DNA from: Lachnospiraceae bacterium
Lineage (GTDB): Bacteria; Bacillota; Clostridia; Lachnospirales; Lachnospiraceae
Assembly: GCA_022769665.1 (NCBI GenBank)
Contig: JALEIR010000016.1
Coordinates: 1-64,000, forward strand
Length of the DNA: 64,000 nt
Direction: 5' to 3'
Each line of letters opens with the position of its first letter. The first letter of the stretch is position 1. The notes below the pieces were generated by a model. The model made no database searches, had not been told where the DNA came from, and saw only the letters and a program-made list of their open reading frames with translations. Of the stretch, positions 16,812-26,283 are shown piece after piece. The position numbers and the translations under genes are program-made.

Positions 16812-17378
16812 ATGGGTAGTAAAATAAGAGAGAAACTTGAAGATTGTCCGATTATTGCAGCAGTTAGAGATGACGAAGGGTTACAGGAATGTCTGAAGAC
16901 AGATTGCAGTATTGTCTTTATTCTGTATGGAGACATTATGAATATTGCATCTGTCGTGGAGCAGGTAAAAGAGAATAATAAGCTTGCTCTGGTGCATATG
17001 GATTTAATTGCAGGATTGGGGAGTAAAGAGATCAGCGTAGACTTTGTGCATACAGTAACACGTGCAGACGGCATCATATCCACCAAACCTGCCCTGATTC
17101 GCCGGGCAAAGGAGCTGAAGCTATATACGGTGATGCGCTTTTTCGTCATTGACTCCATGGCTGTGGAGAATATACAAAGACAGTGTGAGCAGGCAAAGCC
17201 GGATTGCATTGAGATACTGCCCGGGGTCATGCCCAAGGTAATCGGGCGCATTGTGAAAGAAGTGCGGGAGCCTGTGATTGCCGGAGGACTGATTTCGGAC
17301 AAGGAGGATGTGATGTCCGCCCTAAATGCGGGCGCAGTTTCCATTTCTACCACCAACAGGCAACTTTGGTATGCGTAA
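16812..17378 (+). CDS. glpP: GlpP, glycerol-3-phosphate responsive antiterminator
   Basis: A 188-residue protein of the GlpP family: CPIIAAVRDDEGLQECLKTD, VFILYGDIMNIASVVEQVK, VHMDLIAGLGSKEISVDF, GIISTKPALIRRAKEL and PVIAGGLISDKEDVMSALNAGA. In Bacillus, GlpP bound to glycerol 3-phosphate lets RNA polymerase pass a leader terminator of glpD and glpFK. Here the next transcription unit begins with exactly such a promoter and terminator (17432-17551), then glycerol genes. AAAGGAG precedes ATG 16812. Confidence 0.93.
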   Translation: MGSKIREKLEDCPIIAAVRDDEGLQECLKTDCSIVFILYGDIMNIASVVEQVKENNKLALVHMDLIAGLGSKEISVDFVHTVTRADGIISTKPALIRRAKELKLYTVMRFFVIDSMAVENIQRQCEQAKPDCIEILPGVMPKVIGRIVKEVREPVIAGGLISDKEDVMSALNAGAVSISTTNRQLWYA

Positions 17379-17431
17379 TTGTCAAATACTTACCAGAAAT
17401 AAAACGGATGAGTTGGAAAAGGAAAATTGAG

Positions 17432-17460
17432 TTGCAATACAGCTGGGCGCATGCTATAAT
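17432..17460 (+). promoter_or_regulatory. Promoter of the glycerol operon
   Basis: TTGCAA (17432-17437), a 17-bp spacer and a perfect TATAAT (17455-17460), 54 bp downstream of the glpP stop. Confidence 0.8.
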
Positions 17461-17496
17461 AATGACAACATTTGAACAGTGAGTGCGTGAGATTAG

Positions 17497-17551
17497 GAGT
17501 CAGGCAATAAGAATGTCACAGAGTTGACATTTATTTGTCTGGCTCTTTTTT
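17497..17551 (+). promoter_or_regulatory. GlpP-type leader terminator (antitermination site)
   Basis: A two-part stem. GAGTCAGGCAA (17497-17507) pairs fully with TTGTCTGGCTC (17535-17545, two G-U pairs). Inside it AATGTCA (17512-17518) pairs with TGACATT (17525-17531). Six T follow. It lies between the promoter and the first gene, so the operon is expressed only when the terminator is overcome. With glpP directly upstream, GlpP plus glycerol 3-phosphate is the obvious antiterminator. Confidence 0.8.
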
Positions 17552-17628
17552 ACACAGCTAGTCGGAGTAAATTGAGCGTACAATAAAGACGGTATACTTA
17601 TATGGGGTATTTCGAAAGGAGAATGACA

Positions 17629-19071
17629 ATGGTGGATGTGGTTGTAATCGGTGCAGGTGTGACAGGGTGTGCCGTTGCCAGGGAGCTGGCAAGGTACGAA
17701 TACAAGGTGACGGTTCTGGAAAGGGCTTCCGATGTATGCGAGGGTACTTCCAAAGCCAACAGCGGAATCGTTCACGCAGGCTATGATGCCCATCCCGGTA
17801 CCTTAAAGGCGAAACTGAATGTGGAAGGCAACCGGATGATGGAAACGCTCTCAAAAGAGCTGGACTTTCCCTTTAAAAGAAATGGTTCTCTGGTGCTGTG
17901 CTTTGATGAGAAGGACCGTCCTAGACTTCAAAAACTGTATGAACAGGGTGTGGAAAATGGGGTGAAGGAGCTTCGCATTGTAGAGAGGGAGGAGTTAAAG
18001 CTGCTGGAGCCAAATATTTCCGACGATGCAGTAGCTGCCCTTTATGCGCCCACGGGGGGAATTGTCTGTCCCTTTGGCCTGACCATAGCACTGGCAGAGA
18101 ACGCGGCAGTGAACGGCGTGGATTTCCGGCTGAACACTGAGGTATTGGAGATTGAAAAAACGGAGAGCGGCTATCGTGTTATTACCAATGACGGAACCTT
18201 GGAAAGCAGGATGGTTGTCAATGCGGCAGGAGTTTACGCAGACCGGTTCCATAACATGGTAAGCGGGGAAAAAATACACATCATTCCCAGAAAGGGAGAA
18301 TATTGCCTGATGGATAAAAAGGTGGGAGGGCTTGTATCCCATACCGTTTTCCAGTTACCTACCGTATACGGCAAAGGCGTTTTGGTAACGCCAACGGTGC
18401 ACGGCAATCTTCTGATCGGACCTACAGCGGTGGACGTAGAAGATCATGAAGCGGTAAACACTACCGGAGAAGGACTGGCAGATGTACTGAAGCGGGCAGC
18501 ACTCAGTGTACAAAATCTTCCCACAGGACAGATTATTACTTCCTTTGCGGGACTTCGGGCCCATGAGGAAAAGGGTGACTTTGTGATCGGACAGCCTGAG
18601 GATGCACCGGGATTTTTTGATACGGCGGGAATCGAATCTCCGGGGCTGACCTGTGCGCCTGCACTGGGGAAATATGTGGCAGAACAGGTGCTGGAATACT
18701 ATCCGGCAAAGAAAAAGACAGATTTTATCAATACGAGAAAGGGAATTCCCAATATGGCTCTGGCTGACGGAGAGGAAAGAGCAAGATTGATAGCAGAAAA
18801 TCCTCTGTATGCCAATGTGGTATGCCGCTGTGAGCTGGTGACGGAGGGCGAAATTATGGATGCCATTCACAGGCCTCTGGGTGCGACCACACTGGACGGA
18901 GTGAAGCGTCGCACCAGAGCAGGCATGGGGCGGTGCCAGGCTGGTTTTTGTTCTCCCAAGACGGTGGAAATATTAGCCGGAGAGTTGGGAAGAGATATGG
19001 CAGAAATCAGAAAAAATGATCCGGGAAGTGAATTCCTGACAGGATATGATAAGGATGGCATTGAAGAGTAG
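17629..19071 (+). CDS. GlpA-like FAD-dependent glycerol-3-phosphate dehydrogenase with [2Fe-2S] BFD domain
   Basis: A 480-residue flavoprotein. The N-terminus VDVVVIGAGVTGCAVAREL is an FAD-binding Rossmann motif; the body is of the DAO type (GTSKANSGIVHAGYDAHPGTLKAKLNVEGN). The C-terminal 80 residues carry VVCRCELVTEGEIMDAI and AGMGRCQAGFCSPKTVEIL, four Cys arranged as in BFD-like [2Fe-2S] domains. This matches anaerobic glycerol-3-phosphate dehydrogenase GlpA, which oxidises glycerol 3-phosphate to dihydroxyacetone phosphate. The start is ATG 17629, with AAAGGAG at 17615-17621; upstream in-frame ATGs lack this spacing. The next two genes probably supply the electron-transfer subunits. Confidence 0.88.
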   Translation: MVDVVVIGAGVTGCAVARELARYEYKVTVLERASDVCEGTSKANSGIVHAGYDAHPGTLKAKLNVEGNRMMETLSKELDFPFKRNGSLVLCFDEKDRPRLQKLYEQGVENGVKELRIVEREELKLLEPNISDDAVAALYAPTGGIVCPFGLTIALAENAAVNGVDFRLNTEVLEIEKTESGYRVITNDGTLESRMVVNAAGVYADRFHNMVSGEKIHIIPRKGEYCLMDKKVGGLVSHTVFQLPTVYGKGVLVTPTVHGNLLIGPTAVDVEDHEAVNTTGEGLADVLKRAALSVQNLPTGQIITSFAGLRAHEEKGDFVIGQPEDAPGFFDTAGIESPGLTCAPALGKYVAEQVLEYYPAKKKTDFINTRKGIPNMALADGEERARLIAENPLYANVVCRCELVTEGEIMDAIHRPLGATTLDGVKRRTRAGMGRCQAGFCSPKTVEILAGELGRDMAEIRKNDPGSEFLTGYDKDGIEE

Positions 19072-19110
19072 AAGGCAGTAGCTTTGTGGCATTTGGGAAT
19101 GGAGGAAGCG

Positions 19111-20409
19111 ATGAAAAAAGATTTGGTAATTATCGGCGGAGGCCCCGCAGGTCTGGCAGCAGCCGTAGCGGCAAAAGAAGCAGGGGTGGATGACCTGCTG
19201 ATATTGGAGAGAGATGCAAGACTGGGAGGTATTTTAAATCAGTGCATTCATAACGGTTTCGGACTTCATACCTTTAAGGAGGAACTGACAGGACCTGAGT
19301 ATGCGGGAAGATATATTGACAAGGTGTTAGCGTTGAAAATTCCCTACAAACTCAATACTATGGTGGTAGATTTGACGGAGCAGCAAACTGTAAAAGAGAA
19401 CCGGAAGCTGGTTACTGTTATGAATCGTGAAGAAGGTCTCTATACCATAGAGGCAAGAGCGGTGATTCTTGCCATGGGCTGTAGAGAACGTTCCAGAGGG
19501 GCTCTGAATATTCCGGGTTACCGTCCCGCAGGAATCTATTCTGCCGGCACGGCACAGCGTTACGTCAATATGGAAGGAAGAATGCCCGGCAGGGAGGTGG
19601 TAATCCTCGGCTCCGGCGACATCGGGCTGATTATGGCCCGCCGCATGACTCTGGAGGGTGCGAAGGTGAAGCTTGTTGCAGAACTGATGCCATACTCCGG
19701 CGGACTGAAACGAAATATTGTTCAATGTCTGGATGATTTTGGAATTCCGCTGAAGCTGAGCCATACTGTGGTGGATATCAAAGGAAAAGAGAGAGTGGAG
19801 GCTGTAGTGATTGCTCAGGTGGATGAACATTCCAAACCGATTCACGGAACAGAGGAGGAAATCAAATGTGACACTCTGCTCCTCTCCTGCGGACTGATTC
19901 CCGAGAACGAGCTGTCCGAGGGGCTTGGCGTGGAGATGAATCCGGTTACCAAGGGGCCAAAGGTCAACGAGAGCCTGGAGACGGACAGGAAGGGAGTTTT
20001 TGCCTGCGGAAATGTACTCCATGTACATGACCTGGTGGACTATGTATCGGAGGAGGCAGCCCAGGCGGGAAAACGCGCTGCAGCATATTTGCAGGGCAGT
20101 CTGCCGGAAGTAAAAAGAGAGATCCCCATCAAAGCAGTGAATGGTGTTCGATATACGGTGCCGGTTTCCCTGGATGTGGAAAGAATGGAGGATATCCAGG
20201 TAGTACGGTTCCGCGTGGGAAATGTTTACCGGGATGCAGCCATAGAAGTGTCCTTTAACGGAAATGTGGTGAGCAGCAGAAAGAAAAAGGTCCTGGCACC
20301 GGGAGAGATGGAACAGATTGTCCTGAAAAAGATCGATTTGGAACAGATAGAGGATTTACGGGACATTACCGTTGCAGTCCGGCAGAAGGAGGAGAAAATC
20401 CATGGATAA
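19111..20409 (+). CDS. FAD/NAD-dependent oxidoreductase of the glycerol operon
   Basis: A 432-residue pyridine-nucleotide-disulfide-type flavoprotein. The FAD motif DLVIIGGGPAGLAAAVAAKEAG begins at residue 4; a second nucleotide-binding loop, VVILGSGDIGLIMARRMTLEGAKV, lies near residue 165; the ATG motif region is KGVFACGNVLHVHDLVDYV. It probably passes electrons from the GlpA-like enzyme to NAD or another carrier, the role GlpB fills in the enteric complex, though GlpB itself is a different flavoprotein. Start ATG 19111 has GGAGG five bases upstream. It overlaps the next gene by 8 bp, suggesting translational coupling. Confidence 0.85.
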   Translation: MKKDLVIIGGGPAGLAAAVAAKEAGVDDLLILERDARLGGILNQCIHNGFGLHTFKEELTGPEYAGRYIDKVLALKIPYKLNTMVVDLTEQQTVKENRKLVTVMNREEGLYTIEARAVILAMGCRERSRGALNIPGYRPAGIYSAGTAQRYVNMEGRMPGREVVILGSGDIGLIMARRMTLEGAKVKLVAELMPYSGGLKRNIVQCLDDFGIPLKLSHTVVDIKGKERVEAVVIAQVDEHSKPIHGTEEEIKCDTLLLSCGLIPENELSEGLGVEMNPVTKGPKVNESLETDRKGVFACGNVLHVHDLVDYVSEEAAQAGKRAAAYLQGSLPEVKREIPIKAVNGVRYTVPVSLDVERMEDIQVVRFRVGNVYRDAAIEVSFNGNVVSSRKKKVLAPGEMEQIVLKKIDLEQIEDLRDITVAVRQKEEKIHG

Positions 20410-20767
20410 AAAAGAATTTGTTTGCATAGGATGCCCTCTGGGCTGTAATATAACAGTAGAGACGGACGGTGCGGAGATTAAGAGTATCACAGGAAACACC
20501 TGTCCCCGCGGCGCAGATTATGTCACTAAAGAACTGACAGACCCAAGACGGATTGTTACCAGCCTGGTACGGGTGCAGGGGGGAGAAATGCCCGTGGTAT
20601 CCGTCAAGACAGCGTCCGACATTCCCAAGGGTAAAATCGGGGAATGCATCAGAACATTGAAAAAGATTGAACTACAGGCGCCAATCCATATGGGGGATGT
20701 GGTTGCGGAAAATGTGTGCGGAACCGGTATCAATGTTGTTGCAACCAGAACCGTAGACAAACTGTAA
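20402..20767 (+). CDS. DUF1667 Cys-rich protein, likely iron-sulfur partner in glycerol oxidation
   Basis: A 121-residue protein of the DUF1667 family. The N-terminus has CIGCPLGC, and TCPRGADYV follows about 30 residues later, giving Cys spacing that suits a metal or iron-sulfur site. These proteins are routinely encoded directly after the GlpA-like and FAD/NAD oxidoreductase pair in clostridia, so a third subunit or electron-transfer role is inferred. Its ATG lies 8 bp inside the upstream gene with GGAGGAG as ribosome site. The chemistry of the Cys cluster cannot be told from sequence. Confidence 0.8.
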   Translation: MDKKEFVCIGCPLGCNITVETDGAEIKSITGNTCPRGADYVTKELTDPRRIVTSLVRVQGGEMPVVSVKTASDIPKGKIGECIRTLKKIELQAPIHMGDVVAENVCGTGINVVATRTVDKL

Positions 20768-20768
20768 T

Positions 20769-20815
20769 CCGGGCGTCCATGCGCCCGTGAGAACGATTGG
20801 CATATATGCGCCCGG
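20769..20815 (+). repeat. Alternative-pairing inverted repeats upstream of glpK
   Basis: GGGCG (20771-20775) can pair with CGCCC at 20782-20786, giving a short hairpin, or, as CCGGGCG (20769-20775), with CGCCCGG at 20809-20815, giving a larger loop. No T-run follows. It occupies half of the 97-bp gap before glpK and may be an mRNA processing or stability structure. Confidence 0.4.
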
Positions 20816-20864
20816 AAGAATCATCGGTATATCGGAACATACAATATAATGTAGGAGGTATTTC

Positions 20865-22361
20865 ATGCAAAAATATGTAATGGCCCTGGACCAGGGAACC
20901 ACCAGCTCGCGCTGTATACTGTTTGACAAAGCGGGAAACATCTGCTCCATGTCGCAAAAAGAATTTACCCAGATTTACCCACAGCCCGGCTGGGTGGAAC
21001 ATAACCCCATGGAAATCTGGTCAACCCAGCTGGCCGTAGCCACTGAATGTATGGCTATGGTGGGTTCAGACCCGCAGCAGATTGCGGCAATCGGTATTAC
21101 CAATCAGCGGGAGACAACCATTCTCTGGGACAGACATACGGGCGAGCCGGTGTACAATGCCATTGTGTGGCAGTGTCGCAGAACATCGGATATGATTGAA
21201 GAACTGAAAAAAGACGGCTTTGATCGGAAAATCAGAGAAAAGACAGGATTAATTCCCGATGCTTATTTCAGCGCGTCCAAGATAGCCTGGATTCTGCAGA
21301 ATGTGCCGGGAGCAAGAGAAAAAGCGGAAGCGGGGGATTTGCTCTTTGGCACGGTGGATACCTGGTTGATTTGGAATCTGACCAAGGGAGCGGTTCATGT
21401 GACGGATTACACCAACGCATCCAGAACCATGCTTTTTGATATTCACAGACTATGCTGGGATGAGGAGATTCTGGAACGGTTCGGAATTCCTGCATGTATC
21501 CTGCCCAAAGTAAAACCATCAAGCTGTGTCTTCGGGTACACGGATGCTTCGGTTTTGGGCGGAGCAATTCCCATTGCGGGAGCAGCCGGAGACCAACAGT
21601 CAGCATTGTTCGGGCAATGTTGCTTTGAACAGGGAGAGGTCAAGAATACATATGGAACAGGATGCTTTTTGCTGATGAATACCGGTAGAGAAGCTATTGC
21701 ATCCAAGTCCGGACTTTTGACCACAATCGCCGCAAGTACCTCGGAACATGTGGAATATGCTCTTGAAGGAAGTGTGTTTGTGGCGGGTGCAGGAGTGCAG
21801 TGGCTGAGAGACAGCATGAGAATGCTCAAAAGTGCCGCACAGTCCCGGGAGTACTGTGAAGCTGTGGAGGATACCGCCGGAGTATACATTGTTCCCGCTT
21901 TTGCCGGAATGGGCGCTCCTTATTGGAATCAGTATGCAAGGGGAACTGTGGTTGGCTTGACCAGAGGCTGCAGCAAGGAGCACTTTATCCGTGCAACCCT
22001 GGAGTCGATTGCCTATCAGACTTCGGATGTGCTCAGGGCCATGGAGCAGGACAGTGAAATCCGTTTGAAAAGTTTGAAGGTGGACGGAGGTGCCAGCGCC
22101 AATGACTTTTTGATGCAGTTCCAGGCAGATATTGTCAACACTCCGGTTCACAGGCCGAAATGCATTGAGACTACAGCATTGGGAGCCGCTTATCTGGCGG
22201 GTCTTGCCGTTGGTTACTGGAAAGATAAGAATGAGATTAAAGAGAATTGGCAGATTGGAGCGGTGTTTGAACCCGATATGGAGGAAGAAAAGCGCCGTGC
22301 ACTTTTGAAGGGATGGAAGAAAGCGGTAAAATGTGCTCTGGTCTGGGCACAAGAGGACTAA
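20865..22361 (+). CDS. glpK: Glycerol kinase GlpK
   Basis: A 498-residue FGGY-family kinase that phosphorylates glycerol with ATP to glycerol 3-phosphate, the substrate of the upstream dehydrogenase and the ligand of GlpP. Diagnostic motifs: [15 protein letters not shown] (phosphate 1), [31 protein letters not shown], the active-site [26 protein letters not shown] (phosphate 2), [12 protein letters not shown] and [16 protein letters not shown] (adenosine). TAGGAGGT precedes the ATG. Last gene of the glycerol operon, ended by a terminator at 22368. No glycerol facilitator gene is adjacent. Confidence 0.96.
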   Translation: MQKYVMALDQGTTSSRCILFDKAGNICSMSQKEFTQIYPQPGWVEHNPMEIWSTQLAVATECMAMVGSDPQQIAAIGITNQRETTILWDRHTGEPVYNAIVWQCRRTSDMIEELKKDGFDRKIREKTGLIPDAYFSASKIAWILQNVPGAREKAEAGDLLFGTVDTWLIWNLTKGAVHVTDYTNASRTMLFDIHRLCWDEEILERFGIPACILPKVKPSSCVFGYTDASVLGGAIPIAGAAGDQQSALFGQCCFEQGEVKNTYGTGCFLLMNTGREAIASKSGLLTTIAASTSEHVEYALEGSVFVAGAGVQWLRDSMRMLKSAAQSREYCEAVEDTAGVYIVPAFAGMGAPYWNQYARGTVVGLTRGCSKEHFIRATLESIAYQTSDVLRAMEQDSEIRLKSLKVDGGASANDFLMQFQADIVNTPVHRPKCIETTALGAAYLAGLAVGYWKDKNEIKENWQIGAVFEPDMEEEKRRALLKGWKKAVKCALVWAQED

Positions 22362-22367
22362 AGCAAG

Positions 22368-22405
22368 AAAACGCAACTGTATATGATGTTACAGTTGCGT
22401 TTTTA
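22368..22405 (+). terminator. Terminator of the glycerol operon
   Basis: AAAACGCAACTGT (22368-22380) pairs with ACAGTTGCGTTTT (22391-22403), with a 10-base loop and continuing T-rich tail. Confidence 0.85.
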
Positions 22406-22459
22406 CTTTTTTCAGTATAAAATAAACTGATAAAATATCAGTTTGCGGAAAGAGCAGGT

Positions 22460-24067
22460 GTGGGATTGGTCAGGAAAGAAGATGAAATCCAAAACTACAT
22501 AGAGCAGGTAATTGAGAGAAGAAGCCGGGGAGGCAGTTTTGATTATGACACCTGCCAGGAAATTTTAAAATATGCGGCTGATATGAAATCGGATGCCATA
22601 TCCGGAATCGGTTATTACTATTTTGCCGAATATTATTGGTATCAGGGCGATAATGAAAAGACCATGCATTGCCTCAGCGAGTGTACCAGATGCTTTCGCG
22701 TAGTGGAAATGTATGATTTCCTTGCCAGAAGTTATAATATGATGGGCGCCGTGTCGGTGAATCAGGGTAATCTGATCGTTGCTCTGAACTACTATTATTC
22801 CGGACTGCAATATGCTGAAGAACACGGATTGGATTATGTGAATGCCATGCTGGAGACCAACATTGGCTATATACTGGTGAGAATGAGATGCTATCGGGAG
22901 GCTGCGTCAAGGTATGAGCATGCCAAGCAGCTTTTTGAACAGTCGAAAGACAGCTACAGTCATATCTATAATCTGGCGGTTGTTATGATTTACAGCGGTA
23001 GCTGTTACCTGAAACTGCAGCAACCGGAGCAGGCTTTCGCCCTGTTGGACAGGCTGGAAAAGCTGAGGCAGGAATTTTCGGACAGAGCTTTTCCCGATAT
23101 TGAGATGCTGATTTTTCAGGCGGAATGCATTGCCGAGCGGGGAAACAGTGACAATCTTTGCCAATGCATAGACGGTATTTTGGAACGGCTTCGCAAAATG
23201 AAAGATATCGCACAGGTAGGGGACTGCCTGAGCAACATTGCGGAACTGTTGTTAAAGACCGGGCAATATGAGCGTCTGGATGAGTTTTTTGACATTATTG
23301 ACGACAGAGGACTGGATAAACAGCCGATGCTGGCAATGGACTTATATTCTGTCAGAAGAAACCTCCTTTTGCACCAAAACAGAACGGAGGAGTATCTGCA
23401 ACACACAAAAAGATATTTTTCCGTGTATGAACAGGACAGACAGAATAACAGACAGCTGACGGCGAGAGTTATGGAACTGCGGGATAAGCTTAAAAGCATG
23501 GAAACGGAGCAGGAAAAGATGTACGACTATAATCGGCATCTGAAGAATATGGCACTTTATGATTCCATGACAAAGCTTGCAAACCGCACATTCCTGAACG
23601 AATATATTTCGGAAAAATTTGAGGAAGCACGGCGTGAGAATAAACTCCTGGGTGTGGAACTGATGGATATAGATTGTTTTAAGCAGTATAATGATACATA
23701 CGGCCATCTGGCGGGCGACACCTGTATTGAGGCGGTTGCGGGTGTTTTGAGAGAGCTTCATTGTGACAATATATTTTGCAGCCGATACGGCGGAGATGAG
23801 TTTATGATTGTATACAGTGATATGTCATTGAACGAAATCACAGAAACAGCCGGGAAAATACAAAGCCGGGTGAGAGAATTGGCGATTCCGCATAAGGCAT
23901 CGGAGTGTGGAGATGTGGTTACGGTGAGTCAGGGAGTCTTTATCAGGCAGCCAGAGGAACAGAATCGGGAATGGGATTTCAATGCGCAGGCGGATATCGC
24001 ATTGTATCATGTAAAAAGAGATGGAAGAAACAGTTACAGAATTGAGACAGAGTTTTCGGAAGTGTAA
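22460..24067 (+). CDS. Diguanylate cyclase (GGDEF) with N-terminal TPR-like helices
   Basis: A 535-residue cytoplasmic protein. Residues 1 to about 330 form helical tetratricopeptide-like repeats (YNMMGAVSVNQGNLIVALNYY, ETNIGYILVRMRCYREAASRYEHAKQLF). A coiled-coil linker follows near residues 330-360. The GGDEF domain runs from about 360 to 530 with an intact RYGGDEFMIVYS motif (about 443-447), so it should make cyclic di-GMP from GTP. The RxxD inhibitory I-site five residues before GGDEF is absent, so product inhibition through it is unlikely. No membrane segment is seen. The start is GTG 22460. The TPR region may bind a partner protein. Confidence 0.88.
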   Translation: MGLVRKEDEIQNYIEQVIERRSRGGSFDYDTCQEILKYAADMKSDAISGIGYYYFAEYYWYQGDNEKTMHCLSECTRCFRVVEMYDFLARSYNMMGAVSVNQGNLIVALNYYYSGLQYAEEHGLDYVNAMLETNIGYILVRMRCYREAASRYEHAKQLFEQSKDSYSHIYNLAVVMIYSGSCYLKLQQPEQAFALLDRLEKLRQEFSDRAFPDIEMLIFQAECIAERGNSDNLCQCIDGILERLRKMKDIAQVGDCLSNIAELLLKTGQYERLDEFFDIIDDRGLDKQPMLAMDLYSVRRNLLLHQNRTEEYLQHTKRYFSVYEQDRQNNRQLTARVMELRDKLKSMETEQEKMYDYNRHLKNMALYDSMTKLANRTFLNEYISEKFEEARRENKLLGVELMDIDCFKQYNDTYGHLAGDTCIEAVAGVLRELHCDNIFCSRYGGDEFMIVYSDMSLNEITETAGKIQSRVRELAIPHKASECGDVVTVSQGVFIRQPEEQNREWDFNAQADIALYHVKRDGRNSYRIETEFSEV

Positions 24068-24088
24068 CGATATGCGGAGGACGAAGGA

Positions 24089-25282
24089 ATGTTGGTTCAA
24101 AAATATAGGGATATGTTGAAACAAAAATCGGTTATCAGACAGCTTTCCGAGTTTGCGACAGCGAGAGGAAAAGAAATCGGATATGAGAATGTGTTTGATT
24201 ACAGTCTGGGAAATCCGTCAGTTCCCGTTCCGAAGGAATTTACCGACACAATGATTCATATGCTTTCTACCAGGGAATCCAATGAGCTTCACGGCTACAG
24301 TCCTAACCCCGGAATTACAAGTGTGCGGGAAGCGGTAGCTGCATCTCTGGAAAAGCGTTTCGGACTTCCGTATCGCAAAGAACATATCTTCATGGCGTCC
24401 GGCGCTGCGGGAGCGCTGGCTCATGCTTTCCGTCTGGTGACGGAGCCGGGAGATGAGATATTGACTTTTGCTCCGTTTTTTCCCGAATATCATCCCTATG
24501 TGGATTTGACCGGAGCGGTGTTAAAGGTAGTTCCGCCGGAGACGGAAAGCTTTCAGATTCATTTTGACAAGTTTGAGGAGATGCTGACGGAGAAGGTGAT
24601 GGCGGTATTGATCAATACGCCGAATAATCCTTCCGGAGTGGTATATTCCGAAGATACTTTGAAAAAGCTGGCAGATATATTGAGAAGGAAATCTTCGGAA
24701 TACGGACACGACATTTTCCTGATATCGGATGAACCTTACCGGGAAATTGTATTCGGCGGCGGGAAAGCTCCCTGCGTGTCCGCATTCTATGACAATACCA
24801 TCATGTGCTATTCGTTTTCAAAATCCCTTTCTCTGCCGGGAGAGAGAATCGGCTATGTGGCAGTCAATCCCCGCTGTAAATATGCGGAGGAAATGGTAAA
24901 CATGTGTGTTCAGATTTCCAGGGGAACAGGGCATAATTGTCCGCCTTCCATCATTCAGCTTGCTGTGGCGCAGGTCCTTGACAAAACAGCGGATTTAAGT
25001 GTCTATGAGACAAATATGAATCTGATCTACCATGAACTTGTGGATTTAGGCTTTACCTGCGTCAAACCGGGAGGTACTTTCTATATTTTCCCCAAGGCTC
25101 TTGAGGAAGATGCCAAGGTATTTTGCCAAAAGGCGTTGAAATACGATTTGATTCTGGTTCCCGGAGATACCTTCGGCGCGCCGGGATTTTTCCGCATGGC
25201 GTATTGCATTGATACGGAAAAGGTGAAGCGTTCGTTTGCGGCGCTCAGAAGATTTGTGAAGGAAGAGTACGGAAATATATAA
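24089..25282 (+). CDS. Class I/II pyridoxal-phosphate aminotransferase
   Basis: A 397-residue PLP-dependent aminotransferase. Visible features: DYSLGNPSVPVP and GYSPNPGITSVREAVAASL near the N-terminus, the NTPNNPSGVVY motif, SDEPYREIVF, and the PLP-binding Lys in CYSFSKSLSLPGERIGY. The Arg that binds the substrate carboxylate is in FFRMAYCIDTEK. This is the AspC/AspB-like fold, moving an amino group between an amino acid and 2-oxoglutarate; the exact substrate is not clear. Its start lies 21 bp after the GGDEF gene, so the two may be co-transcribed. Confidence 0.88.
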   Translation: MLVQKYRDMLKQKSVIRQLSEFATARGKEIGYENVFDYSLGNPSVPVPKEFTDTMIHMLSTRESNELHGYSPNPGITSVREAVAASLEKRFGLPYRKEHIFMASGAAGALAHAFRLVTEPGDEILTFAPFFPEYHPYVDLTGAVLKVVPPETESFQIHFDKFEEMLTEKVMAVLINTPNNPSGVVYSEDTLKKLADILRRKSSEYGHDIFLISDEPYREIVFGGGKAPCVSAFYDNTIMCYSFSKSLSLPGERIGYVAVNPRCKYAEEMVNMCVQISRGTGHNCPPSIIQLAVAQVLDKTADLSVYETNMNLIYHELVDLGFTCVKPGGTFYIFPKALEEDAKVFCQKALKYDLILVPGDTFGAPGFFRMAYCIDTEKVKRSFAALRRFVKEEYGNI

Positions 25283-25315
25283 AATATAGAATAGAAAAGA
25301 AATGGAGCAATAAAA

Positions 25316-26170
25316 ATGGTGGAATTGATTAAGGCAATTATTTACGGTATTGTGGAGGGGATTACGGAGTGGCTTCCAATCAGCAGCACCGGACATTTGA
25401 TTCTGGTGGAGCAGTTAATCCCTTTTGAAGGAACAAGCGAAGGTTTCTTTGATATGTTTGACGTGGTGATCCAACTGGGAGCGATTATGGCAGTGGTGGT
25501 ATTGTTCTGGAAACAGATATGGCCCTTTGCCCTGACAAAAAAGTCCAGAGAAGGAAAGACCGGAATCGGTTCCTATTTTAAGGCGGATATCTGGAGCTTG
25601 TGGTTTAAGATACTGGTGTCCTGTGTACCTGCCGCTGTCATCGGAGTTTTGTTTGACGATTTATTTAACAGATTGTTCTATAATCCGGTTTGTGTGGCTT
25701 TGGCGCTGGTAATATTCGGTATAGCATTCATAATCATTGAGAACAGAAATAAGAACCGAAACCCTAAAGTGACATCGCTGTCGGAGATTACTTATACTAC
25801 GGCTCTTTTGATTGGTATTTTTCAGGTAATAGCTGCAATCTTTCCGGGTACATCCCGTTCCGGAGCCACAATTGTGGGAGCATTGTTAATCGGTGTGTCA
25901 CGAACAGTCGCTGCGGAATATACCTTTTTCCTGGCAATTCCGGTTATGCTGGGTGCCAGCCTCTTAAAGATTGTAAAGTTCGGATTCTCCTTTACATCTC
26001 TGGAGCTTGTATTACTGTTGCTCGGTACTGTGGTTTCCTTCCTGGTATCGCTGTTTGTGCTTCGCTTCCTGATGAGTTATATCAAAAAGCATGATTTTAA
26101 AGTATTCGGCTGGTACCGAATTGTGCTGGGTATCATTGTGCTGGCATATTTCGGATTGATTGCGGCATAG
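25316..26170 (+). CDS. uppP: Undecaprenyl-diphosphate phosphatase UppP (BacA)
   Basis: A 284-residue integral membrane protein of about eight helices. It removes a phosphate from undecaprenyl diphosphate at the outer face of the membrane, recycling the lipid carrier for cell-wall synthesis and giving low-level bacitracin resistance. The two active-site motifs are intact: GIVEGITEWLPISSTGHLIL near residue 14 and FPGTSRSGATIVGALLIG near residue 178. A hydrophilic loop separates the repeats. It follows the aminotransferase gene by 33 bp. Confidence 0.95.
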   Translation: MVELIKAIIYGIVEGITEWLPISSTGHLILVEQLIPFEGTSEGFFDMFDVVIQLGAIMAVVVLFWKQIWPFALTKKSREGKTGIGSYFKADIWSLWFKILVSCVPAAVIGVLFDDLFNRLFYNPVCVALALVIFGIAFIIIENRNKNRNPKVTSLSEITYTTALLIGIFQVIAAIFPGTSRSGATIVGALLIGVSRTVAAEYTFFLAIPVMLGASLLKIVKFGFSFTSLELVLLLLGTVVSFLVSLFVLRFLMSYIKKHDFKVFGWYRIVLGIIVLAYFGLIAA

Positions 26171-26185
26171 TGAAATCCCGCAGTG

Positions 26186-26214
26186 TTGACAATTTGCAAA
26201 AAAAAGAATAAACT
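26186..26214 (+). promoter_or_regulatory. Promoter of the DUF6465 gene
   Basis: TTGACA (26186-26191), a 17-bp spacer and TAAACT (26209-26214). Confidence 0.7.
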
Positions 26215-26283
26215 GTCGGTGACAGGATAGGCCTGTTGAGGAGAAAAATTTATCTAGCAACCGTAAGAAGGGAGAAAAGTTTT

